64,000 nucleotides of DNA from Pyxidicoccus sp. MSG2 (lineage in GTDB: Bacteria; Myxococcota; Myxococcia; Myxococcales; Myxococcaceae). The translations under genes were made by a program, and so were the position numbers. Location: positions 1,240,001-1,304,000 of the forward strand of contig NZ_JAPNKC010000001.1 in NCBI RefSeq assembly GCF_026626705.1, read 5' to 3'. Below are positions 1 through 8,707 of this stretch, one piece after another (within the stretch, counting starts at the first letter, position 1; each line of letters opens with the position of its first letter). The notes under the pieces were generated by a model that was given only the letters and a program-made list of their open reading frames with translations, was not told the origin of the DNA and did no database searches.

Positions 1-688
1 GTCGGTGGAGATGGCCCCGGGCACGGCGGCCGTGAAGGTGCTGGGCCCGGCCGCTCCGGGCGCCGCGCCGCTGGAGTTGACGGGCACGCTGGACGTGGTG
101 GAGCCGGGCTACCCCGCGCGCGAGCTGAAGGTGTCCGGCAAGTACGTGGAGCCGCCCGCGAGCGTGAAGGCCCGCATGGCCGCGGACCGGCGCGCCTTCG
201 CGAAGGCCTTCGCCCAGCCCTTCGCCGCGCCCAGCTTCGAGCAGAACTTCGCCTGGCCGCGGCAGGACCGCATCACCGCGCCCTTCGGCGACCGCCGCAC
301 CTTCAACGGCAAGCTGTCCAGCCAGCACTTCGGCGTGGACATCGACGGGGACCCGGGCATGCCCATCCTCGCCGCCAATGACGGCGTCGTGGTGATGAGC
401 CGCGACAACTACTCCTCCGGGAAGACGGTCATCGTCCACCACGGCGCGGGCCTCTACACCTCGTACTTCCACATGTCCCGCATCGGCGTGAAGAACGGCA
501 CCCGCGTGAAGCAGGGCCAGACGCTGGGCCAGGTGGGCAGCACCGGCCGCGTCACCGGCCCGCACCTCCACTGGGGCGTGAAGGTGGATGACCTCTGGGT
601 GGACGGCGAGCAACTGCTGCGCCTGGACTTCTTCCCGCCCGCGACGCCCGGCATGGCCTCCGGGTCCACCCAGCTCGGCACGCCGTAG
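1..688 (+). CDS. M23 family metallopeptidase, 5' truncated by window edge
   Basis: C-terminal part (about 228 codons) of a secreted or periplasmic LytM/lysostaphin-like zinc peptidase that would cut peptidoglycan cross-bridges. The frame is open to the first base, so the real start lies outside the window. The M23 fold is seen in the last 130 residues: the first ligand pair HxxxD (HFGVD, about bases 325-339), the conserved glycine/valine-rich strands, and the HLHWG motif at about 563-577 that supplies the other zinc-binding histidine. The upstream 90 residues look like a linker or accessory beta domain. The gene converges on the enoyl-CoA hydratase-like gene with 12 bases between the stops. 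Target bond and regulation cannot be read from the sequence. Confidence 0.9.
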   Translation, partial: SVEMAPGTAAVKVLGPAAPGAAPLELTGTLDVVEPGYPARELKVSGKYVEPPASVKARMAADRRAFAKAFAQPFAAPSFEQNFAWPRQDRITAPFGDRRTFNGKLSSQHFGVDIDGDPGMPILAANDGVVVMSRDNYSSGKTVIVHHGAGLYTSYFHMSRIGVKNGTRVKQGQTLGQVGSTGRVTGPHLHWGVKVDDLWVDGEQLLRLDFFPPATPGMASGSTQLGTP

Positions 689-700
689 CGCGCGCTTCGC

Positions 701-1498
701 TCAGCGGTCGTTCCACTTCGGCGGGCGCTTCTCCAGGAACGCGGAGATGCCCTCGCCCGCGTCGTCCGCGAGCACGTTGAGCGACAGCTGCGAGGCCAGG
801 AACTCCAGCGCCGCGGGCAGCGGCAGGTCCTCGGCGGTGAAGAAGGCGCGGCGCCCCAGCGCCAGCACCGCCTGGCTCTTGCCGGCCAGCTTCCCCGCCA
901 GCGCCCCCACGGAGGCGTCCAGCTCCGCGGCGGGCACCACCCGGTTGACCAGTCCCAGCGCCAGCGCCTCGCGCGCCGGCAGCCTGTCACCCGTGAGCAC
1001 CAGCTCCAGCGCGCGCTTGCGGCCCACGTGCCGCTGCAGGAGCGCCATCATCATCATCGGGAACAGGCCCACGTCGATTTCGGGCGTGCCGAAGTCCGCG
1101 CCCTCCACGGCGACGGCCAAATCACACGCGAGCACCAGCCCCAGGCCGCCCGCCAGCGCGTGGCCGTTGACGCGCGCCACCGTGGGCTTGCGCGCCTCCT
1201 GGAAGCGCGAGAGGAGCCGCCCGTAGGAGCGCCGTCCCTCGTGCGTGGACAGGAAGCCCTCGTCCCCGGCCATCTGCCCCAGGTCTCCACCCGCGCAGAA
1301 CACCTTCTCGCCCGCGCCGGTGAGCACCACCACGCGCACCGCGGGGTCGGCGTCGGCGCGCTCGAGGCCCGAGATGAGCCCCCGCACCACGGAGGGCGAC
1401 AGTGCGTTGCGGGCCTTCGGCCGGTCGATGGTCAGGTGCGCTTGGGCGCCCTGGACTTCGTAGCGGACTTCTCCGGCGGACTCTCCGACGACTTCCAT
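701..1498 (-). CDS. enoyl-CoA hydratase/isomerase family protein
   Basis: 265-residue crotonase-fold protein, the usual length of a single-domain family member. The oxyanion-hole segment AGGDLGQ (about residues 68-74) and the second motif NGHALAGGLGL are present. At the position of the first catalytic glutamate of rat crotonase the sequence has glycine, whereas the second glutamate is kept in TPEIDVG. This fits an isomerase, hydrolase or other crotonase reaction better than a classical hydratase. The ATG is preceded by AGAGG at good spacing. The first 67 bases overlap, out of frame, the 3' end of the upstream TetR gene, so the two are probably cotranscribed and the TetR protein may control acyl-CoA metabolism. 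Substrate unknown. Confidence 0.85.
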   Translation of the reverse strand: MEVVGESAGEVRYEVQGAQAHLTIDRPKARNALSPSVVRGLISGLERADADPAVRVVVLTGAGEKVFCAGGDLGQMAGDEGFLSTHEGRRSYGRLLSRFQEARKPTVARVNGHALAGGLGLVLACDLAVAVEGADFGTPEIDVGLFPMMMMALLQRHVGRKRALELVLTGDRLPAREALALGLVNRVVPAAELDASVGALAGKLAGKSQAVLALGRRAFFTAEDLPLPAALEFLASQLSLNVLADDAGEGISAFLEKRPPKWNDR

Positions 1499-2148
1499 GT
1501 GGGCACCTCTTCGCCGTGGGCGCCCGTGAGGACGCCGTGGAGGAACGAGTCGGCAATCTGCGCCTTGGCCCGCTCCAGCGCGGCGCCGTCGCGCGAGTCG
1601 GTCAGCCCCACCACGAAGGCGGTGAGCCCCATCTCGATGTTGCCGAAAAGGAGCGCGGAGGCCAGCTGCGGGTCCATGTCCGCGCGCAGCTCGCCGGACG
1701 CCTGCGCCTGGGCGAACAGCCCGGAGCTCAGGCGGATGGCGTCCACGAAGGCCGTCTGCCGGTTGACGCGGGAGCCCGCCGGACTGCGGGCAATCTCCAG
1801 GATGAGGACCTTCACCGCGCGCGGGTCCACGCGGTAGGCCTCGAAGGCCACGTCGACAATGCCGCGGACCTTCTCCGCGAGCGTGCCTTCCGTCTCCACC
1901 ACCGCGCGCACGCGCGTGACGAAGCCGCTCCAGCCGGTGTCGAACACCGTCTCCAGCAGCTCGTCCTTGTTCTTGAAGTAGTGGTAGACGAGCCCGTACG
2001 CGACGCCCGCCTCCTTGGCGACGTCAGCAATCCGGCACCCGTGGTAGCCCTTGCGGGCGAACACGTCGATGGCCGCGCGCAGGATGGTGCGGCGCCGCTC
2101 GCTCTCTCGCGAGCCGTTGTCCGCCGCCGTCTTGCTCTGCTGACCCAC
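1432..2148 (-). CDS. TetR/AcrR family transcriptional regulator
   Basis: 238-residue one-component repressor. The N-terminal helix-turn-helix (about residues 15-62) has the TetR signature: RRTILRAAIDVFARKGYHG, then IADVAKEAGVAYGLVYHYF, followed by KDEL. The ligand domain has features of the FadR/YsiA-like group that bind acyl-CoAs (inference). The start is the GTG at 2148, because a strong GGGGGAGGA lies just upstream; the frame stays open further upstream to 2259 without a better ribosome site. The C-terminal tail is rich in Ser, Lys and Pro and overlaps the start of the enoyl-CoA hydratase-like gene by 67 bases. Coupling to a fatty-acid-type enzyme supports a role in acyl-CoA-responsive regulation. 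Confidence 0.88.
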   Translation of the reverse strand: MGQQSKTAADNGSRESERRRTILRAAIDVFARKGYHGCRIADVAKEAGVAYGLVYHYFKNKDELLETVFDTGWSGFVTRVRAVVETEGTLAEKVRGIVDVAFEAYRVDPRAVKVLILEIARSPAGSRVNRQTAFVDAIRLSSGLFAQAQASGELRADMDPQLASALLFGNIEMGLTAFVVGLTDSRDGAALERAKAQIADSFLHGVLTGAHGEEVPTWKSSESPPEKSATKSRAPKRT

Positions 2149-2268
2149 GACGTCCTCCCCCGGGGGTGTTGATTCGCCAATCGGCCGGGGGGCCGACCCT
2201 ACGGAGGGAGGGGCCCCGGGGTCAATGCCTTGTTGCGGCGTGCCCCGGGCCCCTTTCACACCCCGCGT

Positions 2269-3813
2269 CTACTTCACGCGGCCTTTGATGAGCGGACCGA
2301 CGATGCCCACCTTGTGACCCTCGAGCTGGGCAGCCGTGTAGTAGCAGGTCGGCGACACCTCCCAGGGCACGGGCGGGACGCTCTCCGGCGGCGCGGGGCC
2401 GTCGGCGGGCTGCTCGTGGACGTCGTCCACCGAGTAGCTCTCGAACTTGAAGGAGGGGTACGTCAGCGCGATGCCGGTGATGGTGGGCGCCACGGTGACG
2501 GGGCCGGACGCACCGCCGACGCAGCCGTCGTCCTCCGCGTTCTGGGCGATGCGGTTGTACCAGGGGTCCGACACGAGGAACTGGACCGTCTGGGAGCCGA
2601 AGTGCTCGATGACGAAGGTCGCCGGGTCCGCCTCGGGCAGCGGGCGGATCTGCCGGAAGACCTGCGGCGCGTCCAGCCCGTGCGGCCAGCCCGTCCAGAG
2701 GATGCGCTCCTGCACCCAGATGAGCGTGGAGGCGTCGAACTGGTTGTTCTTGCCATTCCACTTGCCGTCGCCGTTGGTGTCCACGTAGCGCTCGTGCGGG
2801 TCCCACGTGCCATTGTCGTTGTTGTCGACGAAGGGCTCCGTCAGGTCCACGAAGGGCTCGCCCGTGTCCCACTGGCCGTTGTTGTTGTTGTCGTCGTACG
2901 CCTCCTCGCCGCTGGTGATGGCGATGATGGAGACGAGGTTGTCGCGCGGGTTGTTGACGATGCCCGGCCGGATGGGGTCATTGCGGCGCGGCTCGGGGCG
3001 CACCTCGTAGGGACGGGGCGTCGTGCCGTAGGCCGCCAGCGGGTTCTCCTCCCAGAGGAAGGGGTGCATCCACAGCGGGGCGAGGTACTCACCGGTGTGG
3101 GTGGCGTCCTTCACCGGCTCCCAGGTGAAGCTCTCCGGGGACACGTCCTCCGGCAGGGGGAGCGAGGACTTGTAGAGGGCCTCGGCGTTGCCCACCACGT
3201 CCGTGGAGGACACCGCGCTGGGACCGATGGTGCCCGCCTCCGTGAGGAAGGACACCTGCGCCCCGGTGATGCCGTCACCATTGCGGTCACCCACGTGGGC
3301 GATGCAGCGCAGCTTGACGCCGGCAATGAGGTGGCGCGTCTCGTCCCACGCGCCGATGGCGTGGTGCAGGCCGGAGCCGGCACCGGAGAACGAGCCGCAC
3401 TGGAAGGTCAGCTGACGGGAGCTGGAGTTGGCGCCCGCGAAGCTCACCACCGGGCTCACCGCCGTCTTCGTCTCCTCGCCACCGGTGGCCGTGGCCACCA
3501 CGACGACGGAGGCTACGCGGCCACCCCGGGCCACCACCTGCACGGAGACGATGCCGTCCCCGCTGTTGGTGGTGCCCTCCTCGGGCGACAGCTCCACGCC
3601 AGGCACGTCCGACTGCAGCGTGAAGGAGACCTTCGTGCCAGCCTGGGGCTGACCACGAGAATCCACCGCTCGGAAGCGCAGCGTGGTGATTTCTCCCAGT
3701 CGCGGCTGGGCCGGTGACTGGTCCACGAACTCAAGTGTGGCGGGGGCCGGCGGCGAGCACGCCACGAACACCACGCTCGCGAAGGCCACCCATGGGGCCA
3801 GACCCGGACGCAT
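2269..3813 (-). CDS. Big_1-domain lipoprotein with Asp/Asn-rich repeats
   Basis: 514-residue predicted outer-membrane or surface lipoprotein. The start ATG follows AAGGAG by 9 bases; the signal peptide ends in a lipobox (FVAC, Cys at residue 19). About residues 25-120 look like a bacterial Ig-like (Big_1/invasin) domain, and a second similar segment follows around residues 160-230. About residues 315-375 hold repeated acidic motifs of the form DxNxNGxWDxGE (DNNNNGQWDTGE, DNNDNGTWDPHE, DTNGDGKWNG), which resemble EF-hand/dockerin calcium loops. The C-terminal part has no family I recognise. It stands alone between an XRE regulator and a TetR gene on the same strand. Adhesion or matrix function is inferred only from the domains. 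Confidence 0.75.
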   Translation of the reverse strand: MRPGLAPWVAFASVVFVACSPPAPATLEFVDQSPAQPRLGEITTLRFRAVDSRGQPQAGTKVSFTLQSDVPGVELSPEEGTTNSGDGIVSVQVVARGGRVASVVVVATATGGEETKTAVSPVVSFAGANSSSRQLTFQCGSFSGAGSGLHHAIGAWDETRHLIAGVKLRCIAHVGDRNGDGITGAQVSFLTEAGTIGPSAVSSTDVVGNAEALYKSSLPLPEDVSPESFTWEPVKDATHTGEYLAPLWMHPFLWEENPLAAYGTTPRPYEVRPEPRRNDPIRPGIVNNPRDNLVSIIAITSGEEAYDDNNNNGQWDTGEPFVDLTEPFVDNNDNGTWDPHERYVDTNGDGKWNGKNNQFDASTLIWVQERILWTGWPHGLDAPQVFRQIRPLPEADPATFVIEHFGSQTVQFLVSDPWYNRIAQNAEDDGCVGGASGPVTVAPTITGIALTYPSFKFESYSVDDVHEQPADGPAPPESVPPVPWEVSPTCYYTAAQLEGHKVGIVGPLIKGRVK

Positions 3814-3972
3814 CAGCGGAAACTCCTTGAAGATGATGAAGGAAGCACGCTGTACGAAGGCGTCGCACAGCGAATCCCCTGCATCTTCCCGGGCGACCTG
3901 CCGTCCAGTCAAGGACAGGACAGGAAGACCGGAGTCCCATTGCGAGCCGGGCCTGGCCTTGGTGGGGGGATG

Positions 3973-4323
3973 TCAGGCGGCGGAACCGCTGAACATCACC
4001 CGCGCGACCCCGAGCAGGCGGTCCACATCCCGGGCCGTGAGGCCGCGGGCACGTGCGAAGTCAGACAGGGGACGCAGCAGGTCCTCCGTCTGAGCAAGGG
4101 TCTGTTCCGTTCCAGTAAAGAGCTCACCGAGGCTCACGCCCAACGCGTTGGCCAGGGCGGCCAGCGTCTCCACGTGGGGGACACGCTCACCGCGCTCGAT
4201 CATGGAAAGGAAGGAGACGCTGATCTGGGCCCGCTCCGCGAGCTCTTCCTGCGTCCACCGCTCCGGTCGCTGCGTGCGAAGCTCGCGGATGCGTTGTCCA
4301 ATTCGTTTTCCGAGGTCCGACAC
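3973..4323 (-). CDS. XRE-family helix-turn-helix regulator
   Basis: 116-residue DNA-binding protein. About residues 5-65 form a Cro/C1-type HTH (GKRIGQRIRELR, then WTQEELAERAQISVSFLSMIE, then VPHVETLAALANALGVSLGEL). The C-terminal 45 residues are a short helical extension without a recognised ligand domain. The GTG start at 4323 is chosen because AGGAGA lies 9 bases upstream; the open frame continues to 4371 but without a ribosome site. A dyad TGGTGG-AA-CCACCA sits about 30 bases upstream and could be an autoregulatory operator. The gene lies 60 bases downstream of lptD, so it may share its transcript. Targets are unknown. Confidence 0.82.
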   Translation of the reverse strand: MSDLGKRIGQRIRELRTQRPERWTQEELAERAQISVSFLSMIERGERVPHVETLAALANALGVSLGELFTGTEQTLAQTEDLLRPLSDFARARGLTARDVDRLLGVARVMFSGSAA

Positions 4324-4352
4324 GAAATTACATCTCCTGGCTGATTCGAGGT

Positions 4353-4366
4353 TGGTGGAACCACCA
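4353..4366. promoter_or_regulatory. dyad upstream of the XRE gene, possible operator
   Basis: TGGTGG-AA-CCACCA is a perfect 6+6 dyad with a 2-base centre, located 30 bases before the chosen start of the XRE regulator. The centre is too short for a stable RNA hairpin, so a protein-binding site is more likely. Autoregulation is inferred from position only. Confidence 0.3.
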
Positions 4367-4383
4367 CGCACGGCGGGTGATTC

Positions 4384-7089
4384 CTAGCCGCCGGAACCGA
4401 AGGACCCGAACCCTGCGACGCTGAGGTTGATGCCGCCGAATTCCGGCGTCGAATCCCGGCGTAGGACCATCACCCCTTCAATCCGCCAGCAGTCACACGC
4501 CGGCCCGTACGAGAGGCCGAGAGTCTGCTGGTAGAGGGGTTTTGACTCTTTTGAGGTTGGATCTTCGTACAACGGCTGCACATAGGCTTCGTACCGCACT
4601 CCCAGCCCAAATCCGAGCTTCAAACGCGTACCCGCGATGAGGGTCTGAGCCCGTTCGGCCGGAGGGAGACCGGGCGCTTCGAACGATGCGCTGCCTACCA
4701 GGGTGTCCAGGCGCCGCCGTACGGCATCCGGCCCGACGGCGAGCGGATCAGCGCCCGCGTTGATGGCCGCCCCCGAGGAGGTGAGGTAGTCGTCGAACCG
4801 GGCGTACAGGCCGGAGCCCTTCCCGTTGTCGATGTTGAAGTCCGCGCTGAGCTGGGTGATGCGGCCCGTGTTCGGGTCCATGCGGATCTGCCCGCCCGCC
4901 GTGAGGACGCCCGCCCCGGCGCTCAGGCGCGCGAAGGTGTCCCGCAGCAGGGGGCCCTTCTCGTCGGGGTTTGCGGGGTTGGAGCCCTGACGGGTCAGGT
5001 CGAACCCCTGGCCGATGCGCAGGCGCACGGGCTCCTGCGTGTTCGTGCCCCGCTTGAAGCGCAGCGTCTGGTCCACGGCGAGCACGGCGTGCAGGAAGCC
5101 GCGCGTCCGGCCGTCCGGATGCAGGGGCACCGCGGCGTCCACCTCGTCGTAGAGCTGCGGCGGGCCGTCCTCGGAGCCGCCCACCGTGGGCACCCGCCCC
5201 CACCCACCGGGGACGTAGCGCACCTCCAGCGAGGGGGAGATGGCGTGCCGGTACTTCGCGTCCGCCCTGCCCGACCAGGTGGTGGCGACCTGCGAGTCCA
5301 CCAGCAGTCCGGCAATGGGGTAGCCGCGCTGGAAGGTCCTCCCGGAGACCTCCCCCTTCCAGAGGTCCTGCCGGAGCCCGAGCGAGGGCGTCACGCGCGC
5401 GTAGGAGCCCAGGCCGAAGGAGGTGGACAGCCGGGGGGAGAAGTCCACGCGGTCTCTCGCCTCGCGGTCCGCCGCGTTGAAGAGGCCGTCGGACTGCTGC
5501 GGGTCCTCGGGCCGGGTCCCCGCCTCGGGCGAGGTCCAGGTGGGCGTGTACCTCGCGTCCGGCTGGAAGATGCCGTCGAGGCCTTCATCCCCCAGGCGGC
5601 TGAGGAACGGGGCCAGGCGCGAGTACTCCATCCGCAGTCCGCCCGTGAGCCGGCCCAGCAGCGGGCGCTCGGGCAGGGCGAAGGTGATGCCGGGAAGGCG
5701 CTGGAAGGTGTTGGGGCCCTTCAGCACCGTGCCCGGAGGGGCCTCGAGTGCGAGCGTGGTCGTGGTGGCGTTGTCCGGGATGCGGTCGGTCTGGAAGAAC
5801 CGGTAGCCCCAGCGGATGTCCTGCCGCAGCGACACGTCCATGCCGGCGTAGAGCTCGTCCTCGCGCTTGTAGAGGGCGGCGGTGCTGCGCAGGTACTGGA
5901 ACTCACGAGCGATGATGTCCGCGGTGAGGTCGCGCGTGTAGAAACCATCCGAGACGAACGACGCGTCGACCCGGTCGTACCAGCCGCTGCCCAGCTCCTG
6001 GGTGTGCTGCCAGGACGCCTCGCCGCGCAGGCCGCGCGGCTCGGTGTAGAGGAGCGGGGTCCGCTGTCCATCCACCAGCTGCCGGTAGAACCACGCGTCG
6101 CGAGGATCTCTGACGGGCCGGCTGTCGTAGAGCACGCCCAGCGTGACGCGGCCCCGGGAGTGCTCGCTGGGCACGTAGCGGAACTCGGTGAGCAGGCGCG
6201 GGCCCTCCACGCCGAAGGGGCGCGGCTCCTTGAGGAGCACGTTGCCGCCCTGCGTCCCGTCCGCGTTCTGCAGGCTCGGGTCGTAGATGGCATGGTCCTC
6301 CTGCCCGCCGCCGGTGAAGTAGCCCGGGGTGAGGGTCGTGTCGTAGCTGCGGCCCAGGGTGAAGAAGACGGGCTGCTCCAGGGCGAAGCCGTTGAGGCTG
6401 GAGGTGCTGGGCTTGGGGATGAGCAGGCCCGAGCGCCGCTCCGCCAGCGGCAGGTAGAGCCAGGGCAGCGCGAAGACGGGCACGGAGCGCACATAGACGA
6501 CGGGCCAGCTCAGCGTGGCGCGCTCGCCGAGGACGACGTTGGCGGCGCTGGCCTCCACGCGCCAGCTGGGCTCGCCGGGCCCGCACTCGCACGGGGTGAA
6601 GGCCAGGTCGTCCACGACGAAGGAGTTGGGCCCGGTACGGCGGATGCGCGTCCCGCTGATGATGACGGGCGTCTCCCCCATGGCGCGCAGCTCCTGCGGC
6701 GTCTTCGCCGAGAGCATGGCCTCCAGGGTGACGCCCCGCTTCTGCATGAAGAGGCCGCCCTGGAGGTTGGCCTCGAAGGAGCGGATGTCCACGCGCACGG
6801 AGTCGGCGACGGCGGCCATGCCGCCGGGGCCCACGAACATGACGTTGCCGGAGGCGGTGGCCACCTGGCCGGCCTCGTCGTACGTCACCTCGTCGGCGCG
6901 CAGCAGCATGTCCCCGGTGCGCAGCTCACAGTGGCCGCGCGCGGTGAGGACCTGCTTGTCGGCCTCGTAGGTGACGAAGTCCGCCGCCAGCTCCACCGTC
7001 TCACCGGTGGGCAGCTGCACCTGCGTGGCGAGCGGAATCTGCGCCGACGACACGAGCAGCGCGGCAGCGAGCGGGACGAGGATGCTCAT
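4384..7089 (-). CDS. lptD: LPS-assembly outer membrane protein LptD
   Basis: 901-residue outer-membrane translocon that inserts lipopolysaccharide into the outer leaflet. It begins with a signal peptide ending near ATQVQLP. About residues 25-130 form the periplasmic LptA-like OstA domain (ELAADFVTYEADKQVLTARG). A cysteine pair (PCECGPGE, near residue 168) and a C-terminal pair (PACDCWRIEG) match the disulfide pairs that link the two parts of LptD. The middle and C-terminal parts are the beta-barrel, including the conserved LPWLYLPLAERRSGLLIP segment. It is longer than E. coli LptD (784). No strong Shine-Dalgarno precedes the ATG. The AMIN protein gene lies 45 bases upstream on the same strand, so an envelope operon is likely. 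Confidence 0.92.
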   Translation of the reverse strand: MSILVPLAAALLVSSAQIPLATQVQLPTGETVELAADFVTYEADKQVLTARGHCELRTGDMLLRADEVTYDEAGQVATASGNVMFVGPGGMAAVADSVRVDIRSFEANLQGGLFMQKRGVTLEAMLSAKTPQELRAMGETPVIISGTRIRRTGPNSFVVDDLAFTPCECGPGEPSWRVEASAANVVLGERATLSWPVVYVRSVPVFALPWLYLPLAERRSGLLIPKPSTSSLNGFALEQPVFFTLGRSYDTTLTPGYFTGGGQEDHAIYDPSLQNADGTQGGNVLLKEPRPFGVEGPRLLTEFRYVPSEHSRGRVTLGVLYDSRPVRDPRDAWFYRQLVDGQRTPLLYTEPRGLRGEASWQHTQELGSGWYDRVDASFVSDGFYTRDLTADIIAREFQYLRSTAALYKREDELYAGMDVSLRQDIRWGYRFFQTDRIPDNATTTTLALEAPPGTVLKGPNTFQRLPGITFALPERPLLGRLTGGLRMEYSRLAPFLSRLGDEGLDGIFQPDARYTPTWTSPEAGTRPEDPQQSDGLFNAADREARDRVDFSPRLSTSFGLGSYARVTPSLGLRQDLWKGEVSGRTFQRGYPIAGLLVDSQVATTWSGRADAKYRHAISPSLEVRYVPGGWGRVPTVGGSEDGPPQLYDEVDAAVPLHPDGRTRGFLHAVLAVDQTLRFKRGTNTQEPVRLRIGQGFDLTRQGSNPANPDEKGPLLRDTFARLSAGAGVLTAGGQIRMDPNTGRITQLSADFNIDNGKGSGLYARFDDYLTSSGAAINAGADPLAVGPDAVRRRLDTLVGSASFEAPGLPPAERAQTLIAGTRLKLGFGLGVRYEAYVQPLYEDPTSKESKPLYQQTLGLSYGPACDCWRIEGVMVLRRDSTPEFGGINLSVAGFGSFGSGG

Positions 7090-7134
7090 TCAGGGGCAGG
7101 GTATGCCGCGCCCGGGCCGCGCGGCGTGCCCTTT

Positions 7135-8607
7135 TCAGCGCCCCGTGCGCTGGAAGTCCAACGAAATGACATTGCCCTCCTGGCGGGCCTGGAAGGGCAC
7201 CTGCCCCCGGAGGTTGATGGTGACGCGCACCGCGCGGCCGGACGAGTCCGCCTCCACCCGAGTCACGGGGGAGTTGAAGAAGGACGTGTCCAGCGGGCGG
7301 GTGTTGTTGCTCAGGTCGATGCGGGTGTTCTCCAGCTCCACCACCACCGAGCGGCCATCCTCGCTCGCCGTGTAGCGCACCGGCTCGTTGGTGCGGATGA
7401 ACACGCGGGACACGCCGGACTGCTGCTGGAAGCCGACCAGCGTCATCGTCTTGCGGCGCGAGGACACCTCCACCGAGGCGTCGGAGCCACTGGAGACCTC
7501 GCGGGGGGTCCGCGCGCGCGGCTCCGCCATGGCGAGCTTCTCCTGCTTCGTGCTCTCGCGGGAGGCACGGGCCTGCTCCTGGCGCTGGCGGCGCTCCTCG
7601 GCGGCGGCCTCCTGCTGGGCGCGGCGCTCGTCCGCGGCGGCCTGGGCCGCGGCCTGACGCTCCTCGGCGGCGGCCTGCGCCTGACGCTTCTTCTCGTCGG
7701 CGGCGGCCTGGGCGGCGGCGCGGCGCTCCTCGTCCGTGCTCTTCGCGGCGGCCCGGGCCTCCTCCTGCTGGCGCTTCTTCTCGTCGGCGGCGGCCTGGGC
7801 GGTGGCGCGGGCTTCCTCTTCCTGGCGCTTCTTCTCGTCGGCGGCGGCCTGGGCGGTGGCGCGGGCCTGCTCCTCCTGACGCTTCTTCGCGGCGTCGGCG
7901 TCCGCCTGGGCGGAGGCGCGGGCCTCCTCCTCCTGGCGCTGGGACGCGGCGCGGGCCTCTTCCTGGCGCTTCTTCTCCGCGTCGGCGTCCGCCTGGGCGC
8001 GGGCGGCGGCCTCGGCGGCGGCCTTCTCCTGGGCCTGGCGATCGGCGACAGCCGCGGCGGCGGCCTGGGCAGCGGCCTTCTCCTGGGCCTGACGCTCGGC
8101 CTCGGCGGCCGCGGCGGCCTGGGCGGCGGTGCCGTCCGTGGCGGGCTGCGCGGCGGGCTCGGCGGCGGCGGTCGGCTGGGCGGCCGGGGTCTCCGCGGGC
8201 GCCTGCGCGACGGCCTGGCCGCCCCCGCCCGCCACCTTCACGACGAGCTGGTTGCCGTTGGCCTGGATGTCCGTCTCCACCTCGCGCTCGTAGCCGATGA
8301 GCACGCGGGCGATGGCGGACGCGTCCGAGCCGTAGCTGGCCGTGCGGATGCCCGTCACGGTGCCATTGCCCACCTGGACCTCTTCCGGGACGCCGGAGAA
8401 GACGGCCTCGGAGATGTCGATGACGAGCCGCGGCGGGTCCGTCATGGTGAAGGTGGTGAAGTTGGGCTTCTTCGTGCCGGTGATGGACACGGTGCCGCCA
8501 TTCACCTGCACGGCGGTGATGGTGTTCACGTCCGCCGCCGGAGCTTGCGCGAGCGCCATCACTGGCACGAGCACGACACCGAGCAGCCACACCGCAGAGG
8601 CCTTCAT
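7135..8607 (-). CDS. periplasmic AMIN-domain protein with long Ala-rich coiled coil
   Basis: 490-residue exported protein, start ATG preceded by GGGAGTAGG. Signal peptide about residues 1-20 (VVLVPVMALAQA). About residues 25-125 resemble an AMIN domain, the module that places amidases and PilQ-type secretins at peptidoglycan. Residues about 135-365 are a highly charged A/E/K/R/Q coiled coil made of near-repeats such as ADEKKRQEEEARATAQ. About residues 380-490 form a second AMIN-like beta domain ending in NVISLDFQRTGR. The architecture (AMIN, helical rod, AMIN) suggests a spacer tethering two wall- or membrane-bound sites. It resembles TolA-type rods but has no membrane anchor apart from the signal peptide. 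Exact role unknown; the neighbouring lptD places it in envelope biology. Confidence 0.75.
   Translation of the reverse strand: MKASAVWLLGVVLVPVMALAQAPAADVNTITAVQVNGGTVSITGTKKPNFTTFTMTDPPRLVIDISEAVFSGVPEEVQVGNGTVTGIRTASYGSDASAIARVLIGYEREVETDIQANGNQLVVKVAGGGGQAVAQAPAETPAAQPTAAAEPAAQPATDGTAAQAAAAAEAERQAQEKAAAQAAAAAVADRQAQEKAAAEAAARAQADADAEKKRQEEARAASQRQEEEARASAQADADAAKKRQEEQARATAQAAADEKKRQEEEARATAQAAADEKKRQQEEARAAAKSTDEERRAAAQAAADEKKRQAQAAAEERQAAAQAAADERRAQQEAAAEERRQRQEQARASRESTKQEKLAMAEPRARTPREVSSGSDASVEVSSRRKTMTLVGFQQQSGVSRVFIRTNEPVRYTASEDGRSVVVELENTRIDLSNNTRPLDTSFFNSPVTRVEADSSGRAVRVTINLRGQVPFQARQEGNVISLDFQRTGR
7560..8110. repeat. imperfect repeats coding the Ala/Glu/Lys coiled coil
   Basis: Within the AMIN gene the DNA repeats an alanine- and glutamate-rich unit. 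The clearest tandem copies, around 7769-7876, repeat with a 54-base (18-codon) period, and weaker copies extend on both sides. Translation gives ADEKKRQEEEAR-like units. This is coding repetition, not a CRISPR or insertion sequence. Confidence 0.7.
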
Positions 8608-8707
8608 CGCCTACTCCCGTTCACGTTGACAGAGCCCGGGGATGCTAGCACGCGTCCCCTTCCCTCCAACTTTCCGTCCGGACGGTGCGTCGGCCCCACG
8701 AAGCCCG

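Noticed and set aside
7560-8110. Repeats considered as a CRISPR array
   Set aside because: The units are contiguous coding repeats in frame with an Ala/Glu/Lys coiled coil, without unique spacers or cas genes.
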